A stretch of 23,623 nucleotides of DNA from JAHEEL01 sp039715165 (GTDB lineage Bacteria > Actinomycetota > Acidimicrobiia > Spongiisociales > UBA5794). The number at the start of each line of letters is the position of its first letter. Position 1 is the stretch's first letter. Both the position numbers and the translations under genes were made by a program. Location: assembly GCA_039715165.1 (NCBI GenBank), contig JBDLHX010000032.1, forward strand, positions 1 to 23,623, written 5' to 3'. Below are positions 6,707 through 14,144 of the stretch, piece by piece. The notes below the pieces were generated by a model. That model was not told where the DNA came from. It searched no databases and saw nothing but the letters and a program-made list of their open reading frames with translations.

Positions 6707-8143
6707 TCAACGGCCTTCGGGTGGTGGAGTCGATCGTGAGGTCAGCGTTGCCGCGACGTCGGCGATGTCGCCGGGCGCAGTGTTCGATGCCTTCCAATAG
6801 CACCAACCGGTCGGGAGAAAGAACACCTGGAAGATCGTGAGCGACACCGCCCAGTTGAGCGGAGGCGGCAGCGAACGCTCGAGGGCGGATGCCGTCGCTG
6901 CCGAGAGGGCGACGCCCGGGGAGCGACCGATGCCGTTGACGAAGTTCCCGACACCGAAGATCGTTCCGCGATGCTCGGGCAGATTGACGTCTGAGATGAG
7001 AGCGAACCAGTTCGGGGAGTCCGCCGATGTCAGGGCGATCGCCGTGAGCGCCGACAGGAACGACAACGCCGCCCACGGGTTCGTCACGACGGCGCTCAGG
7101 ACCTCACCCGCGAGCGTGAGGGTGCCCGCCCCCTCGGTGACGTCGAGTCCGCGCAGCGGGACCCAGAAAAACAGCAGGAACACCGGGATGGCGCTGAGGA
7201 TCCCCACGGCGCTGAGGATTGCGCGGCCCCGCGGCGAGCGCCGCTGGAGACGGTCGCCGAGATGCCCGAAGAGGATGGAGAACAGCGCCCCCACCGTGAA
7301 GAGGGCGGCGAACAGGCCGCCGACCTTCGTGCCCGTTGCTTCGCTGTAGCCCTCGGCGATGACCTTGTGCTGGTAGAGGAGCGGTACCCAGACGAGCGAT
7401 CCGTACGCAACCTGGGCGGTGAGGCCCTGGAGGATGAGCCAGAGGTTCGTGCGGCGCTTGAGCAGCGTTGGGAGCTGGGAGCGATCGATGCGGTACTCGT
7501 ATTCGCCGCCCGCCGCGTAGAACTCGGCGAGGGCCGGCTCTTTGAAGCCTCTCGGTGCCTCGAACGTCGTGAGATACAGAACGGCGAAGAGGAAGCCGGC
7601 TGCGGCGATCATGAGGAGGGGGATTCGGAAGTCGTCGGCTCCGAGCTGTGAGGCGAGTAGGCCTCCCACGAGCGTGCCGATGCCCTGCGACAGGCCCCAG
7701 AAGCTCATGGCGAGCCCGCGGCGGCGCGGACCGACGAAGTCGGAGATCACCGAGAAGCCGACCGATGCGATCGAGCCGAGGCCGACGGCCACGAGGAGCT
7801 GCCAGAGGACGAGCCACCAGAAGCTCGTCGCCGTTGCAGATAGGGCGGTTGCGGTTGCCCAGATGATCGTGCCCCAAAACAGCAGCGGCTTGCGCGTCCG
7901 GGAGTCGCCTGCGTAGCCCCAGCCAACGGCGGTGAGGGCGGCGATGAGGATGTTCGCCCCGGTCAGGATGCCGAGTGCCCCGGACGTGGTGTCGAGCGCT
8001 TCGGACACGGGCAGCACCATCGACGGGATCATTGCCAGAGCGGCGTTGTCGAGCGAAGCGAGCACGACGAAAACGACGATCGTGTAGACGACGTGGGCCG
8101 GGTTGCCCCACCAGGTTGGGCGGACACGCTTCATTGAGGTCAT
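6707..8143 (-). CDS. Major facilitator superfamily transporter
   Basis: This 478-residue protein has about 12 membrane helices and the MFS loop 2-3 signature in the form GYAGDSRTRKPLL. The repeated half-signature appears as GHLGDRLQRRSPRGR after the central loop. GxxxSxGxxxG-type packing motifs are visible, such as SFWGLSQGIGTLVGG. It looks like the Spinster-like branch of MFS, whose members move lipids, sugars or drugs, but the substrate cannot be told. The ATG at 8143 (reading MTSMKRV) was chosen because further upstream the frame runs through the neighbouring gene as arginine/serine-rich shadow. Its ribosome binding site is weak, and the ATG at 8134 is possible. It is the last gene of a three-gene operon. 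Confidence 0.88.
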   Translation of the reverse strand: MTSMKRVRPTWWGNPAHVVYTIVVFVVLASLDNAALAMIPSMVLPVSEALDTTSGALGILTGANILIAALTAVGWGYAGDSRTRKPLLFWGTIIWATATALSATATSFWWLVLWQLLVAVGLGSIASVGFSVISDFVGPRRRGLAMSFWGLSQGIGTLVGGLLASQLGADDFRIPLLMIAAAGFLFAVLYLTTFEAPRGFKEPALAEFYAAGGEYEYRIDRSQLPTLLKRRTNLWLILQGLTAQVAYGSLVWVPLLYQHKVIAEGYSEATGTKVGGLFAALFTVGALFSILFGHLGDRLQRRSPRGRAILSAVGILSAIPVFLLFFWVPLRGLDVTEGAGTLTLAGEVLSAVVTNPWAALSFLSALTAIALTSADSPNWFALISDVNLPEHRGTIFGVGNFVNGIGRSPGVALSAATASALERSLPPPLNWAVSLTIFQVFFLPTGWCYWKASNTAPGDIADVAATLTSRSTPPPEGR

Positions 8144-8168
8144 TGTGCCCGCCCCGAGGGTCCTTCGG

Positions 8169-8435
8169 CTATTCGGTCTCCGGCTCGTCTGCCTCAACGG
8201 ATGCCGATCCGCTCGCTGCCGTGATCGGTTCCGTAGCCGGTGCCGGAGCAGGCGCGGCGCTCTTTCCGAACGGTGCCCACGCAGCGAGGATGAGGCCGGA
8301 GAGGATCCCGAGCAATGGGAGGATCCACAGCCAGTCGCTCGCCAGCGGCAACGCTCCGTAGAGGAAGAGCGTGACTGCGAGGAACAGGCCGAAGAGGAAG
8401 CCATTGGTCACGCCGAGGATCGGGCGGCCCTTCAT
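8169..8435 (-). CDS. Small two-helix membrane protein, function unknown
   Basis: This 88-residue protein has two hydrophobic helices (about residues 10-29 and 35-53) and an Ala/Pro then Glu-rich acidic tail. I do not recognise a family. It starts with an ATG overlapping the TGA of the upstream gene as ATGA (8432-8435). A purine-rich AAAGGGG about 8 nt upstream supports this start. It lies 25 nt ahead of the MFS gene, so all three are probably one transcript. It may be an accessory subunit of the transporter or of the surface protein, but nothing in the sequence shows it. Confidence 0.7.
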   Translation of the reverse strand: MKGRPILGVTNGFLFGLFLAVTLFLYGALPLASDWLWILPLLGILSGLILAAWAPFGKSAAPAPAPATEPITAASGSASVEADEPETE

Positions 8436-9007
8436 GGCTTCACCCCTTTCTTCGCACCGGCGGCGAGCATGCCTGCTCCGAACACGACCGTGCCGGCAGC
8501 CGCAACGAGTGCGGCGGGACCCGGCTCGCCGTCGAGTTGCACCGTCACGACGACGGCGCAGTCGGCATCGCCCTGGGTGTGGAGTGCCGTGAGCTCGAAC
8601 TCACCGGTGCCCGCCGGGACGAATCCCGGGATCGAGTACGTGTGGGTGCCGTCCGCGGCCACCTGGTCCGATGTGCCGCCCCAGTGGGCGACATTCCAGG
8701 TGAAGCGCGGAAGCTGAACCTGGATGCCCCCTTCATACGGAACCGGGGTGTCGAGCGGCTCGGCTCCCGGACTGAGTGCTCCTTCATAAGCGACGGTCTC
8801 GTCGTTCGGGACGAGGAAGACGTCGGCCTTCGGACGGTCCGAGCTCAGCACGCTGTCATCTGCTTTCGATGGGAACGTGGCAGACCCGATGCACTCACCG
8901 CGAATGGTCTCTGCCCCCGCCGGTGCGGCGAGTGCAAGCGTGAGCAGCATCCCGAACATCACCGCAAGCAACGAGGATGCCGTGGTTCTTCGAGCGCGAT
9001 ACGTCAT
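8432..9007 (-). CDS. Secreted, C-terminally membrane-anchored protein of unknown function
   Basis: The 191-residue protein has a clear Sec signal peptide: basic MTYRARR, a hydrophobic core to about residue 27, and cleavage near APAGA|ET at about residue 32. A predominantly beta domain follows, with two cysteines (ECIG near the start, DADCAV near the end) that could form a disulfide. A C-terminal helix (about 166-186) ends in AKKGVKP. This is a type I topology: exported domain, single anchor, short basic cytoplasmic tail. No sortase motif is seen. It is the first gene of the operon with the small membrane protein and the MFS transporter. The ATG at 9007 has AAGGGGAG directly upstream. I do not recognise the family. 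Confidence 0.75.
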   Translation of the reverse strand: MTYRARRTTASSLLAVMFGMLLTLALAAPAGAETIRGECIGSATFPSKADDSVLSSDRPKADVFLVPNDETVAYEGALSPGAEPLDTPVPYEGGIQVQLPRFTWNVAHWGGTSDQVAADGTHTYSIPGFVPAGTGEFELTALHTQGDADCAVVVTVQLDGEPGPAALVAAAGTVVFGAGMLAAGAKKGVKP

Positions 9008-9071
9008 GCTCCCCTTCTTCTTCGGCTGTGATTCGTCGTCAACTCTACGGATCGGGGGTCTGGCGCAGCGG

Positions 9072-9077
9072 TAATCT
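9072..9077 (+). promoter_or_regulatory. -10 element just upstream of the acyl-CoA synthetase gene
   Basis: TAATCT lies 7 nt before the GTG start codon and no Shine-Dalgarno is present. The mRNA could therefore begin at the start codon (leaderless). No convincing -35 is visible. Confidence 0.45.
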
Positions 9078-9084
9078 CCAGGCC

Positions 9085-10893
9085 GTGGAATCCCTGCTCA
9101 ACCCAACGTGGCGTCCGGATGCGGAGACTGTTCGCCGGGCCAACCTGACCGCCGTGATGAGCGACCTCGGTTTCTCGTCGTACGACGATCTGTATCGCTG
9201 GTCGGTCGAGGACAGGGCAGGATTCTGGGCACACGTGCTCGACCGGCTCAACATCGTCTTCGCGAAGGGCCCAGAGTCGATCGTGCGCGGCTCGGCCAGG
9301 CACCCGGAATGGCTGCCGGGTGCGCGGCTCAACATCGTCGAGTCTTGCTTCACCGCCCCCGCCGAACGGACCGCGATCGTGTATCGGAGCGACGGCGAGA
9401 ACCGCCGCATGTCGTACGGCGAGCTGAGGGCGCTCGTCGACCGTTTCGCCAACGGGTTGGTCGCTGCCGGTGTGGGTGTGGGGGACCGAGTGGCGATTGC
9501 CATGCCGATGACGCCACAGTCCGTCGTCGCATACCTGGGAACGGTCGCCGCCGGCGCCGTTGTCGTGTCTATTGCCGATTCGTTTGCATCCCATGAGATC
9601 GAGACGCGTCTCAGGCTCACCGATCCGGCGATCACCGTGACCCAGGACCGCCATGAGCGTGCCGGACGCGATCTGCCGGTGTACGAGAAGGTCGTCGAGG
9701 CAGGCGCAGAACGGTGCGTGGTCGTCGACACCGGATCAGGGCTGACGCTGCGCGACGGCGACACGGCCTGGGAGCAATTCCTCGGCGATGACGGTCCCTT
9801 CGAGGCTGTGCCGGGAGCGCCGAACGCCCACATGAACATCCTCTTCTCGTCCGGAACGACGGGTGAGCCGAAGGCGATCCCCTGGACGCACCTCACGCCG
9901 ATCAAGTCGGCGATGGACGGTCACTATCACCACGACGTCCGCGCAGGGGACGTCGTGGCCTGGCCCACCAATCTGGGTTGGATGCTCGGGCCCTGGCTCA
10001 TCTACGTCGCGCTCATCAACGACGCCACGATGGCGCTCTACGACGACGCGCCGACCGGCAGGGGATTTGTCGACTTCGTAGGCGAGGCCGGGGTCACGGT
10101 GCTCGGTCTCGTTCCGTCGATCGTTGCGGCGTGGCGTTCGAGTGGCGCCCTCGAAGGGGCCGGCTGGACCGACGTGCGCGTGTTGTCGTCGTCGGGCGAG
10201 GCGTCGGTGCCGGAGGACTACGCATGGCTCATGGAGGCCGCGGGTCGTGTTCCGGTGATCGAGTACTGCGGCGGCACGGAGATCGGCGGCGGCTACCTCA
10301 TCGGCACCGTCCTCGACGACGCCGTTCCGGCCATGTTCACGACACCGGCGCTCGGCATCGAGATCCGCATCCTCGACGACGACGGCCGCGACACGAGCAG
10401 CGGCGAACTGTTCATCGTCCCGCCGTCGATCGGCCTCTCACAGGAGGTGCTCAACCGAGACCACGACGCGGTCTACTACGAGGGCGTCCCCGAGATCGAC
10501 GTCCCGATCCGAAGGCACGGGGACCACATCGAGCGGCTTGCGTCCGGCTACTACCGGGCCATGGGCAGGGTCGACGACACGATGAACCTCGGTGGGATCA
10601 AGGTGTCGTCGGCGGAGCTCGAGCGGGTCGTTGCCGGTGTCGACGGTGTCGCGGAGGTTGCCGCGATCGCGGTCCCACCTCTGGGAGGAGGGCCGGACCG
10701 GCTCGTCATCTACGCGGTGGCGAACGAGGGCGTCGAGCCGGACGTGGCCGTATGGAAGACCGAGATGCAGGGGCTGATCCGGACCGAACTCAACCCCCTC
10801 TTCCGCGTCGACGAGGTGGTGGCCATCGGCGTGTTGCCCCGCACCGCTTCGGCGAAGGTCATGAGGCGCGAGCTGCGGGCGGCCTACCGATGA
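9085..10893 (+). CDS. AMP-forming acyl-CoA synthetase (AAE17/18-like)
   Basis: This 602-residue enzyme should activate a carboxylic acid with ATP to an acyl-adenylate and then form the CoA thioester. The P-loop SSGTTGEPKA is at about 254-263, the adenine/substrate motif YCGGTEIGG near 394, and the hinge and C-terminal core GRVDDTMNLGGIKVSS near 495. The catalytic lysine is K591 in RTASAKVMRR. The N-terminal region and the LNPLF...LPRTAS ending resemble the plant acyl-activating enzymes AAE17/18 and acetyl/acetoacetyl-CoA synthetases; the substrate is not certain. The GTG at 9085 was preferred because family similarity begins there; earlier in-frame codons are not protein-like. The stop overlaps the next start as ATGA. 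Confidence 0.88.
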   Translation: MESLLNPTWRPDAETVRRANLTAVMSDLGFSSYDDLYRWSVEDRAGFWAHVLDRLNIVFAKGPESIVRGSARHPEWLPGARLNIVESCFTAPAERTAIVYRSDGENRRMSYGELRALVDRFANGLVAAGVGVGDRVAIAMPMTPQSVVAYLGTVAAGAVVVSIADSFASHEIETRLRLTDPAITVTQDRHERAGRDLPVYEKVVEAGAERCVVVDTGSGLTLRDGDTAWEQFLGDDGPFEAVPGAPNAHMNILFSSGTTGEPKAIPWTHLTPIKSAMDGHYHHDVRAGDVVAWPTNLGWMLGPWLIYVALINDATMALYDDAPTGRGFVDFVGEAGVTVLGLVPSIVAAWRSSGALEGAGWTDVRVLSSSGEASVPEDYAWLMEAAGRVPVIEYCGGTEIGGGYLIGTVLDDAVPAMFTTPALGIEIRILDDDGRDTSSGELFIVPPSIGLSQEVLNRDHDAVYYEGVPEIDVPIRRHGDHIERLASGYYRAMGRVDDTMNLGGIKVSSAELERVVAGVDGVAEVAAIAVPPLGGGPDRLVIYAVANEGVEPDVAVWKTEMQGLIRTELNPLFRVDEVVAIGVLPRTASAKVMRRELRAAYR

Positions 10894-11585
10894 AGCCGGT
10901 AGCCGTCCTCCAGAACGAAGACAAAGCCCCGGCCGGATATCTCGGCGATGCGCTCGACCGGCGCGGGATTCCGTGGATCGTCGTGCGGATGTACGCCGGT
11001 GAGGTGCCGCCTGCGACCGATGCGGTGTTCGGCGTCGTCTCGCTCGGCGGGGCGATGGGTGCCTACGACGAGGAAGCGTTCCCGTTCCTCATCGACCAGA
11101 AGCGCTTCCTGGCTGAGTGCACAGAGGCCGGCGTTCGGGTGCTGGGCATCTGCCTCGGCTGTCAGCTCCTCGCCGACGCTCTCGGTGGCCGGGCCTATCC
11201 CGCCGACGCGGGCGAGGCCGTATTCGCCCCGGTCGAAGCGACCGTCGCCGGGGAGGGCGACCCGGTGGTTGACGCACTCGCCGGGCGGCGGGTGATCCGG
11301 TTCCACCAAGACACCTTCGATGTTCCGCCCGGAACCGAGGTGCTGGCGACCGGAGGCGGCTTCCGCCAGGTATTCCGTGTTGGGTCGGCGCTCGGCATCC
11401 AGCCCCATCCCGAGGTGACCCCGTCACTGTTCGCCGCCTGGGTCGGGGAAGGATCGGGGAGAGAGGCGGCGATTCGACGGGGTGCCAATCCGGACGCCCT
11501 CATCGACGAGTTCAAGGCTGCCGAGAACGAGGCCGCAGCGACGGCAGGGGCGGTCTTCGACGCCTGGCTCGACACCCTCCCCTGA
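10890..11585 (+). CDS. Class I glutamine amidotransferase-like protein (GMP synthase type)
   Basis: This 231-residue protein has the class I amidotransferase triad: nucleophile C88 in LGICLGCQLLA, and H173 and E175 in QPHPEV. FHQDTF, an oxyanion/substrate region characteristic of GMP-synthase-type domains, lies between them. Such enzymes release ammonia from glutamine, or in stand-alone forms cleave gamma-glutamyl compounds. No synthetase partner domain is fused. The start ATG overlaps the stop of the acyl-CoA synthetase gene (10890-10893), so the two are coupled. That raises the possibility of joint action, such as amide formation on or clearance of an activated acid, but this is inference. 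The C-terminus is Ala-rich and helical. Confidence 0.88.
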   Translation: MKPVAVLQNEDKAPAGYLGDALDRRGIPWIVVRMYAGEVPPATDAVFGVVSLGGAMGAYDEEAFPFLIDQKRFLAECTEAGVRVLGICLGCQLLADALGGRAYPADAGEAVFAPVEATVAGEGDPVVDALAGRRVIRFHQDTFDVPPGTEVLATGGGFRQVFRVGSALGIQPHPEVTPSLFAAWVGEGSGREAAIRRGANPDALIDEFKAAENEAAATAGAVFDAWLDTLP

Positions 11586-11593
11586 AAGCGCGT

Positions 11594-11640
11594 ACCCAGG
11601 GTTGCAGTCCCCGCATACGGCGCCACCAGCCCGCGGAATG
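11594..11640 (+). repeat. 47-bp interspersed repeat, copy 1
   Basis: This 47-bp sequence begins ACCCAGGGTTGCAGTCCCCG and ends CCAGCCCGCGGAATG. Its reverse complement recurs at 13531-13577 with 44 of 47 bases identical. It starts 9 nt after the stop codon of the amidotransferase gene and ends 4 nt before the stop codon of the converging surface protein gene. Confidence 0.85.
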
Positions 11641-11644
11641 GGGT

Positions 11645-12610
11645 TCAGAGGTCCGCGTTCGGCACTTCTGCAAGCTCCCACGTTGCGTCGACGGGCAGGG
11701 ACGTCGCGAGCGTCGTGTTGATCTGGATCGTGAGGAACGGCACGTCGGCCGAGTCGTCAAGCGTCTCTCCGGACCGCAGCGTGAGCGTTCCAGACATCTG
11801 CGGATCGAGGGGAGGTCCGGAGCCGAAGCCGAGGAAGGCGAAGCCCCCTTCGGAGTACCACGCTCCTTCCGGCTGCTCCGGATGGCCGGCAACCACGGTG
11901 GCACCCACCATCCCGCCATTGCCTGTGCCGTGCAGCGACCACTCGAGGGAGCCGGAGTCTTCCTCGAGGTGGAGGCTGTCGATCGAAAGCGTCGTCCCCG
12001 CACCGAGATCGACGAGGATCGGCTCGGCAAGGTCGTACGGCAGTCCCGCGAAGGGTGCCTCGGTATCACTCCACCGATGATCCCGCCTCCACTGGTCATT
12101 GAGCGTGATCTGCGCCGGCTGGGCATCGTCGGTGCCGGTGAACTTCGCAGAGAAAGACCCCGGGACGCTCGTAGCGAAGACGGTGTCGCTCGATTCGAGG
12201 GTCGTTCCGTCGTCCATCTCGAGCGTCCATGTCCCTCCGGAGAACTCGTCTCCGGTGGACTCGAAGCCGCGACGCACCGCCGTAGCGAACGACACGAACA
12301 CCTCGCCGCCGCCGGACACGATGTATTGGGGAGCGACTGCCGTCATGTCGTCGAGCTCCGCGTAACCGGGCGGGAAAGCGACGTTCTCTCCGGTCTGCGC
12401 AGTAGTGGTCGTGGTCGTCGTCTCCGGGGCAGCGATCGTCGTGGGCGTCGATTCGCCCGCTGACGAAGCGACGAGGTAGCCACCAGTGACCGCCAGCGCT
12501 GCGACGGCGATGCCGGCGATGATCGGCCACGCGTCCCAGGACCGACGCTCACGGGGCGAGTCGTCGATTGGCGACTCGAGCAGGCTGCTGAAGTCGGTGT
12601 CGTCAGCCAT
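11645..12610 (-). CDS. Membrane-anchored surface protein with Thr-rich linker
   Basis: This 321-residue protein starts with about 26 acidic cytoplasmic residues, then a single membrane helix (about 30-48). A Thr-rich linker containing TTTTTTT follows, then a large, mostly beta exported domain of about 250 residues. The orientation resembles anti-sigma-factor and signal-anchor surface proteins, but I see no known catalytic motif. The C-terminus (INTTLATSLPVDATWEL) resembles that of the upstream gene product, suggesting distant paralogy. The ATG at 12610 is chosen because GAAGGAGG lies 5 nt upstream; an ATG at 12625 would bury that site. The gene overlaps the upstream gene by 8 nt. Confidence 0.75.
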   Translation of the reverse strand: MADDTDFSSLLESPIDDSPRERRSWDAWPIIAGIAVAALAVTGGYLVASSAGESTPTTIAAPETTTTTTTAQTGENVAFPPGYAELDDMTAVAPQYIVSGGGEVFVSFATAVRRGFESTGDEFSGGTWTLEMDDGTTLESSDTVFATSVPGSFSAKFTGTDDAQPAQITLNDQWRRDHRWSDTEAPFAGLPYDLAEPILVDLGAGTTLSIDSLHLEEDSGSLEWSLHGTGNGGMVGATVVAGHPEQPEGAWYSEGGFAFLGFGSGPPLDPQMSGTLTLRSGETLDDSADVPFLTIQINTTLATSLPVDATWELAEVPNADL

Positions 12611-13472
12611 TGGCGCCTCCTTCATAGACGGTGGCGGTGGAATCGAGCGGCATCCACGCGGTGGTGTTGATGGCGAGGGCGATGTCCGGTGGGGCGGTCG
12701 GCCCGTCCCACATGAGTTGGAAGCCGGTCGCTCCTCCGGAGAGCCCGGTTCCGCCGGTTCTGGTCGCAGACCTGAGCCATCCCGGGCCGCTTCCGGTAAA
12801 CGTCGTGCTCAACCCGAACGGCGTGTCGGCCGCCGTGCGCCACGGGTCGATCGGTGCATCGACGTCGAAGCCGATGATCGTGCCGTTCCGTTGCTCGAGG
12901 ATGGTGTCAACCATGATCACCGTTCCATCGCCGAGGGTGATCGACGACCCACGCTCGGACGAGAGATGGATGACCGTGTTCATCGGCACGGCGATGCGCC
13001 ATCCGGTGACTGCGATCGATCTCACATCTGACGATTCGAACTCGGCCGGGACGTCGAAACGCGCCGAATCTTGCGTGTAGCGGTCGAGTTCCGAGAACGT
13101 GTCGATCCGGGGTGGGTTGGTGGTCGTCTCGTAATGGGCTCCGGCAGCCGATGTCATGCCCCACGTCTCAGGAAGTGCCGGGGGGTTCGCTGTCGAGAAG
13201 CGGGAGCTGCCGGCGAGGCTTGCCAGTTCGTAGTCGAACGTCAGAACTCCGTCATTGGCGTCGATCTCCTGGGGGATCAGGATCGTCGACGCGAAGCGGA
13301 TGCCTCCCTCGGGGATCCACGCCGGCTCCGCCGGGATCGGTGGAAGCGTCGTGGTCGCGAGAGTGGTCGATGGGGCGGCGGTGTCCACGGATGCGCTCCC
13401 GAGCCAGATGCCGGTCGCGGCGAGTGCAGCACCGAGCAGCGCTCCGGCGGCAAGCTTCATGGCGAACGGCAT
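12603..13472 (-). CDS. Membrane-anchored or secreted beta-rich protein, distant paralogue of the next gene
   Basis: This 289-residue protein opens with a hydrophobic segment (about residues 5-25) that is either an uncleaved anchor or a signal peptide. A Thr/Pro linker (TTLATTTLPPIP) and a beta-rich domain follow. The end (LAINTTAWMPLDSTATVYEG) aligns with the C-terminus of the neighbouring gene product, INTT then a small/hydrophobic stretch, then P-x-D-x-T. There are no cysteines and no catalytic motifs I recognise. The ATG at 13472 lacks a Shine-Dalgarno but has TAGACT ending 6 nt upstream, consistent with a leaderless mRNA. An ATG at 13460 is also possible. Confidence 0.7.
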   Translation of the reverse strand: MPFAMKLAAGALLGAALAATGIWLGSASVDTAAPSTTLATTTLPPIPAEPAWIPEGGIRFASTILIPQEIDANDGVLTFDYELASLAGSSRFSTANPPALPETWGMTSAAGAHYETTTNPPRIDTFSELDRYTQDSARFDVPAEFESSDVRSIAVTGWRIAVPMNTVIHLSSERGSSITLGDGTVIMVDTILEQRNGTIIGFDVDAPIDPWRTAADTPFGLSTTFTGSGPGWLRSATRTGGTGLSGGATGFQLMWDGPTAPPDIALAINTTAWMPLDSTATVYEGGANG

Positions 13473-13478
13473 CCGACG

Positions 13479-13484
13479 AGTCTA
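13479..13484 (-). promoter_or_regulatory. -10 element for the surface protein pair
   Basis: TAGACT on the minus strand ends 6 nt before the ATG at 13472. No ribosome binding site is visible, which fits a leaderless start. The -35 region is not recognisable. Confidence 0.4.
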
Positions 13485-13530
13485 TGACCCGGTCGGCATT
13501 CGAGTTCTCATCACGGAGTGAGACGACCCT

Positions 13531-13577
13531 CATTCCGCGGGCTGGCTGCGCCGTATACGGGGACTGCAACCCTGGGT
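13531..13577 (-). repeat. 47-bp interspersed repeat, copy 2
   Basis: This is the inverted copy of the repeat at 11594-11640 (44/47 identical; the differences are one C/T and a two-base change). Read on the minus strand it starts 1 nt after the TGA of the selenoprotein gene. Both copies thus follow a stop codon in the same relative orientation. The centre CCGTATACGG is a perfect 10-bp palindrome in this copy. GGTTGC and GCAGCC can pair around it with one G-U. Confidence 0.85.
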
Positions 13578-13578
13578 T

Positions 13579-14139
13579 TCAGAGGGGGCGGCCGGTGGGA
13601 TCGATCCACGTCTCGGGTTGCACGCCGAGGCCTTCCGCGACCCGGTTGATGTAGTTGAAATAGGCGACGATCTGTGCCGCGTCGTGGATGCCACGATCGT
13701 CCCACCCCGCATCGCGCAGCGCTGCGACGTCGTCTGCCCCGCACCGGCTCGGGTCGGTTGTCAGCCGTTGGGCGTAGGCGAGGAGCGCCTCCGTTCCTGC
13801 ATCGAGTCCAGCCGTCCGCCAATCCTCGGCGAACCGGTCGACCATCTCCTGATCCTCGACCTCCGACCGGAGGTCATACAGATGCGCCTGAGTTCAGTAG
13901 ACGCACTCGTTCACTTGGGACGTGACGACGGCGATCATCTCCCGCTGCGCTCTCGACAGCGGGGATTCGCCGTACAAGAGCGTGCCGTACATGCGCATCG
14001 AGTCGCGCATTGCCGGGCCGTTCTGGCTCATGATCGACACGATGTTCCAGATGCGGCCCCCTCGGCGCAGCGCCGCCTCGTACTCCCGCCTTGTGACGCC
14101 GATCGCGTCGTGGGGTTCGATCTCGTCGATGTAGGGCAT
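13579..14139 (-). CDS. AhpD/CMD-family peroxidase-related selenoprotein (UGA = Sec82)
   Basis: Read through one in-frame UGA (13896-13894), this gene encodes 186 residues. They match the carboxymuconolactone decarboxylase/AhpD fold of uncharacterised peroxidase-related enzymes. Residues 1-81 end in VNECVY and residue 83 onward continues TQAHLYDLR, so the active site reads C79-V-Y-U82-T-Q-A-H86, exactly the family CxxCxxxH pattern with UGA at the second Cys. The C-terminal half keeps the family block YFNYINRVAEGLGV, and the total length is normal. There is no frameshift or second stop. Such proteins reduce peroxides or act as thiol-disulfide partners; Sec would raise reactivity. A SECIS-like hairpin follows the UGA. 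No selA/selB/selC/selD gene is in the window. A stop mutation giving a two-part pseudogene is the alternative, and less likely. Confidence 0.85.
13858..13875 (-). promoter_or_regulatory. Putative bacterial SECIS element
   Basis: On the coding strand GACCTCC (13875-13869) pairs perfectly with GGAGGTC (13864-13858) around the loop GGTC. The loop starts 25 nt after the UGA, within the 16-37 nt range usual for bacterial SECIS elements. It has G at the first loop positions, and the loop GGUC matches the SelB-binding apical loop of E. coli fdhF. The bulged U of fdhF is not evident. Confidence 0.7.
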
Positions 14140-14144
14140 CCGCC

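Noticed and set aside
8977..9084. Upstream ATG for the acyl-CoA synthetase
   Set aside because: It would overlap the divergent secreted protein gene and add low-complexity residues; family similarity begins near the GTG at 9085.
9051..9095. tRNA-like start (GGGGGTCTGGCGCAGCGGTA resembles an acceptor and D arm)
   Set aside because: No anticodon arm, T arm (GGTTCGAATCC-like) or 3' acceptor partner follows; the sequence runs into the acyl-CoA synthetase gene.
13579..14139. Two separate small genes, or a pseudogene of the AhpD-like family
   Set aside because: Both parts share one frame, the UGA sits exactly at the catalytic Cys, a SECIS-like hairpin follows, and no other damage is seen. A selenoprotein explains all of this better.
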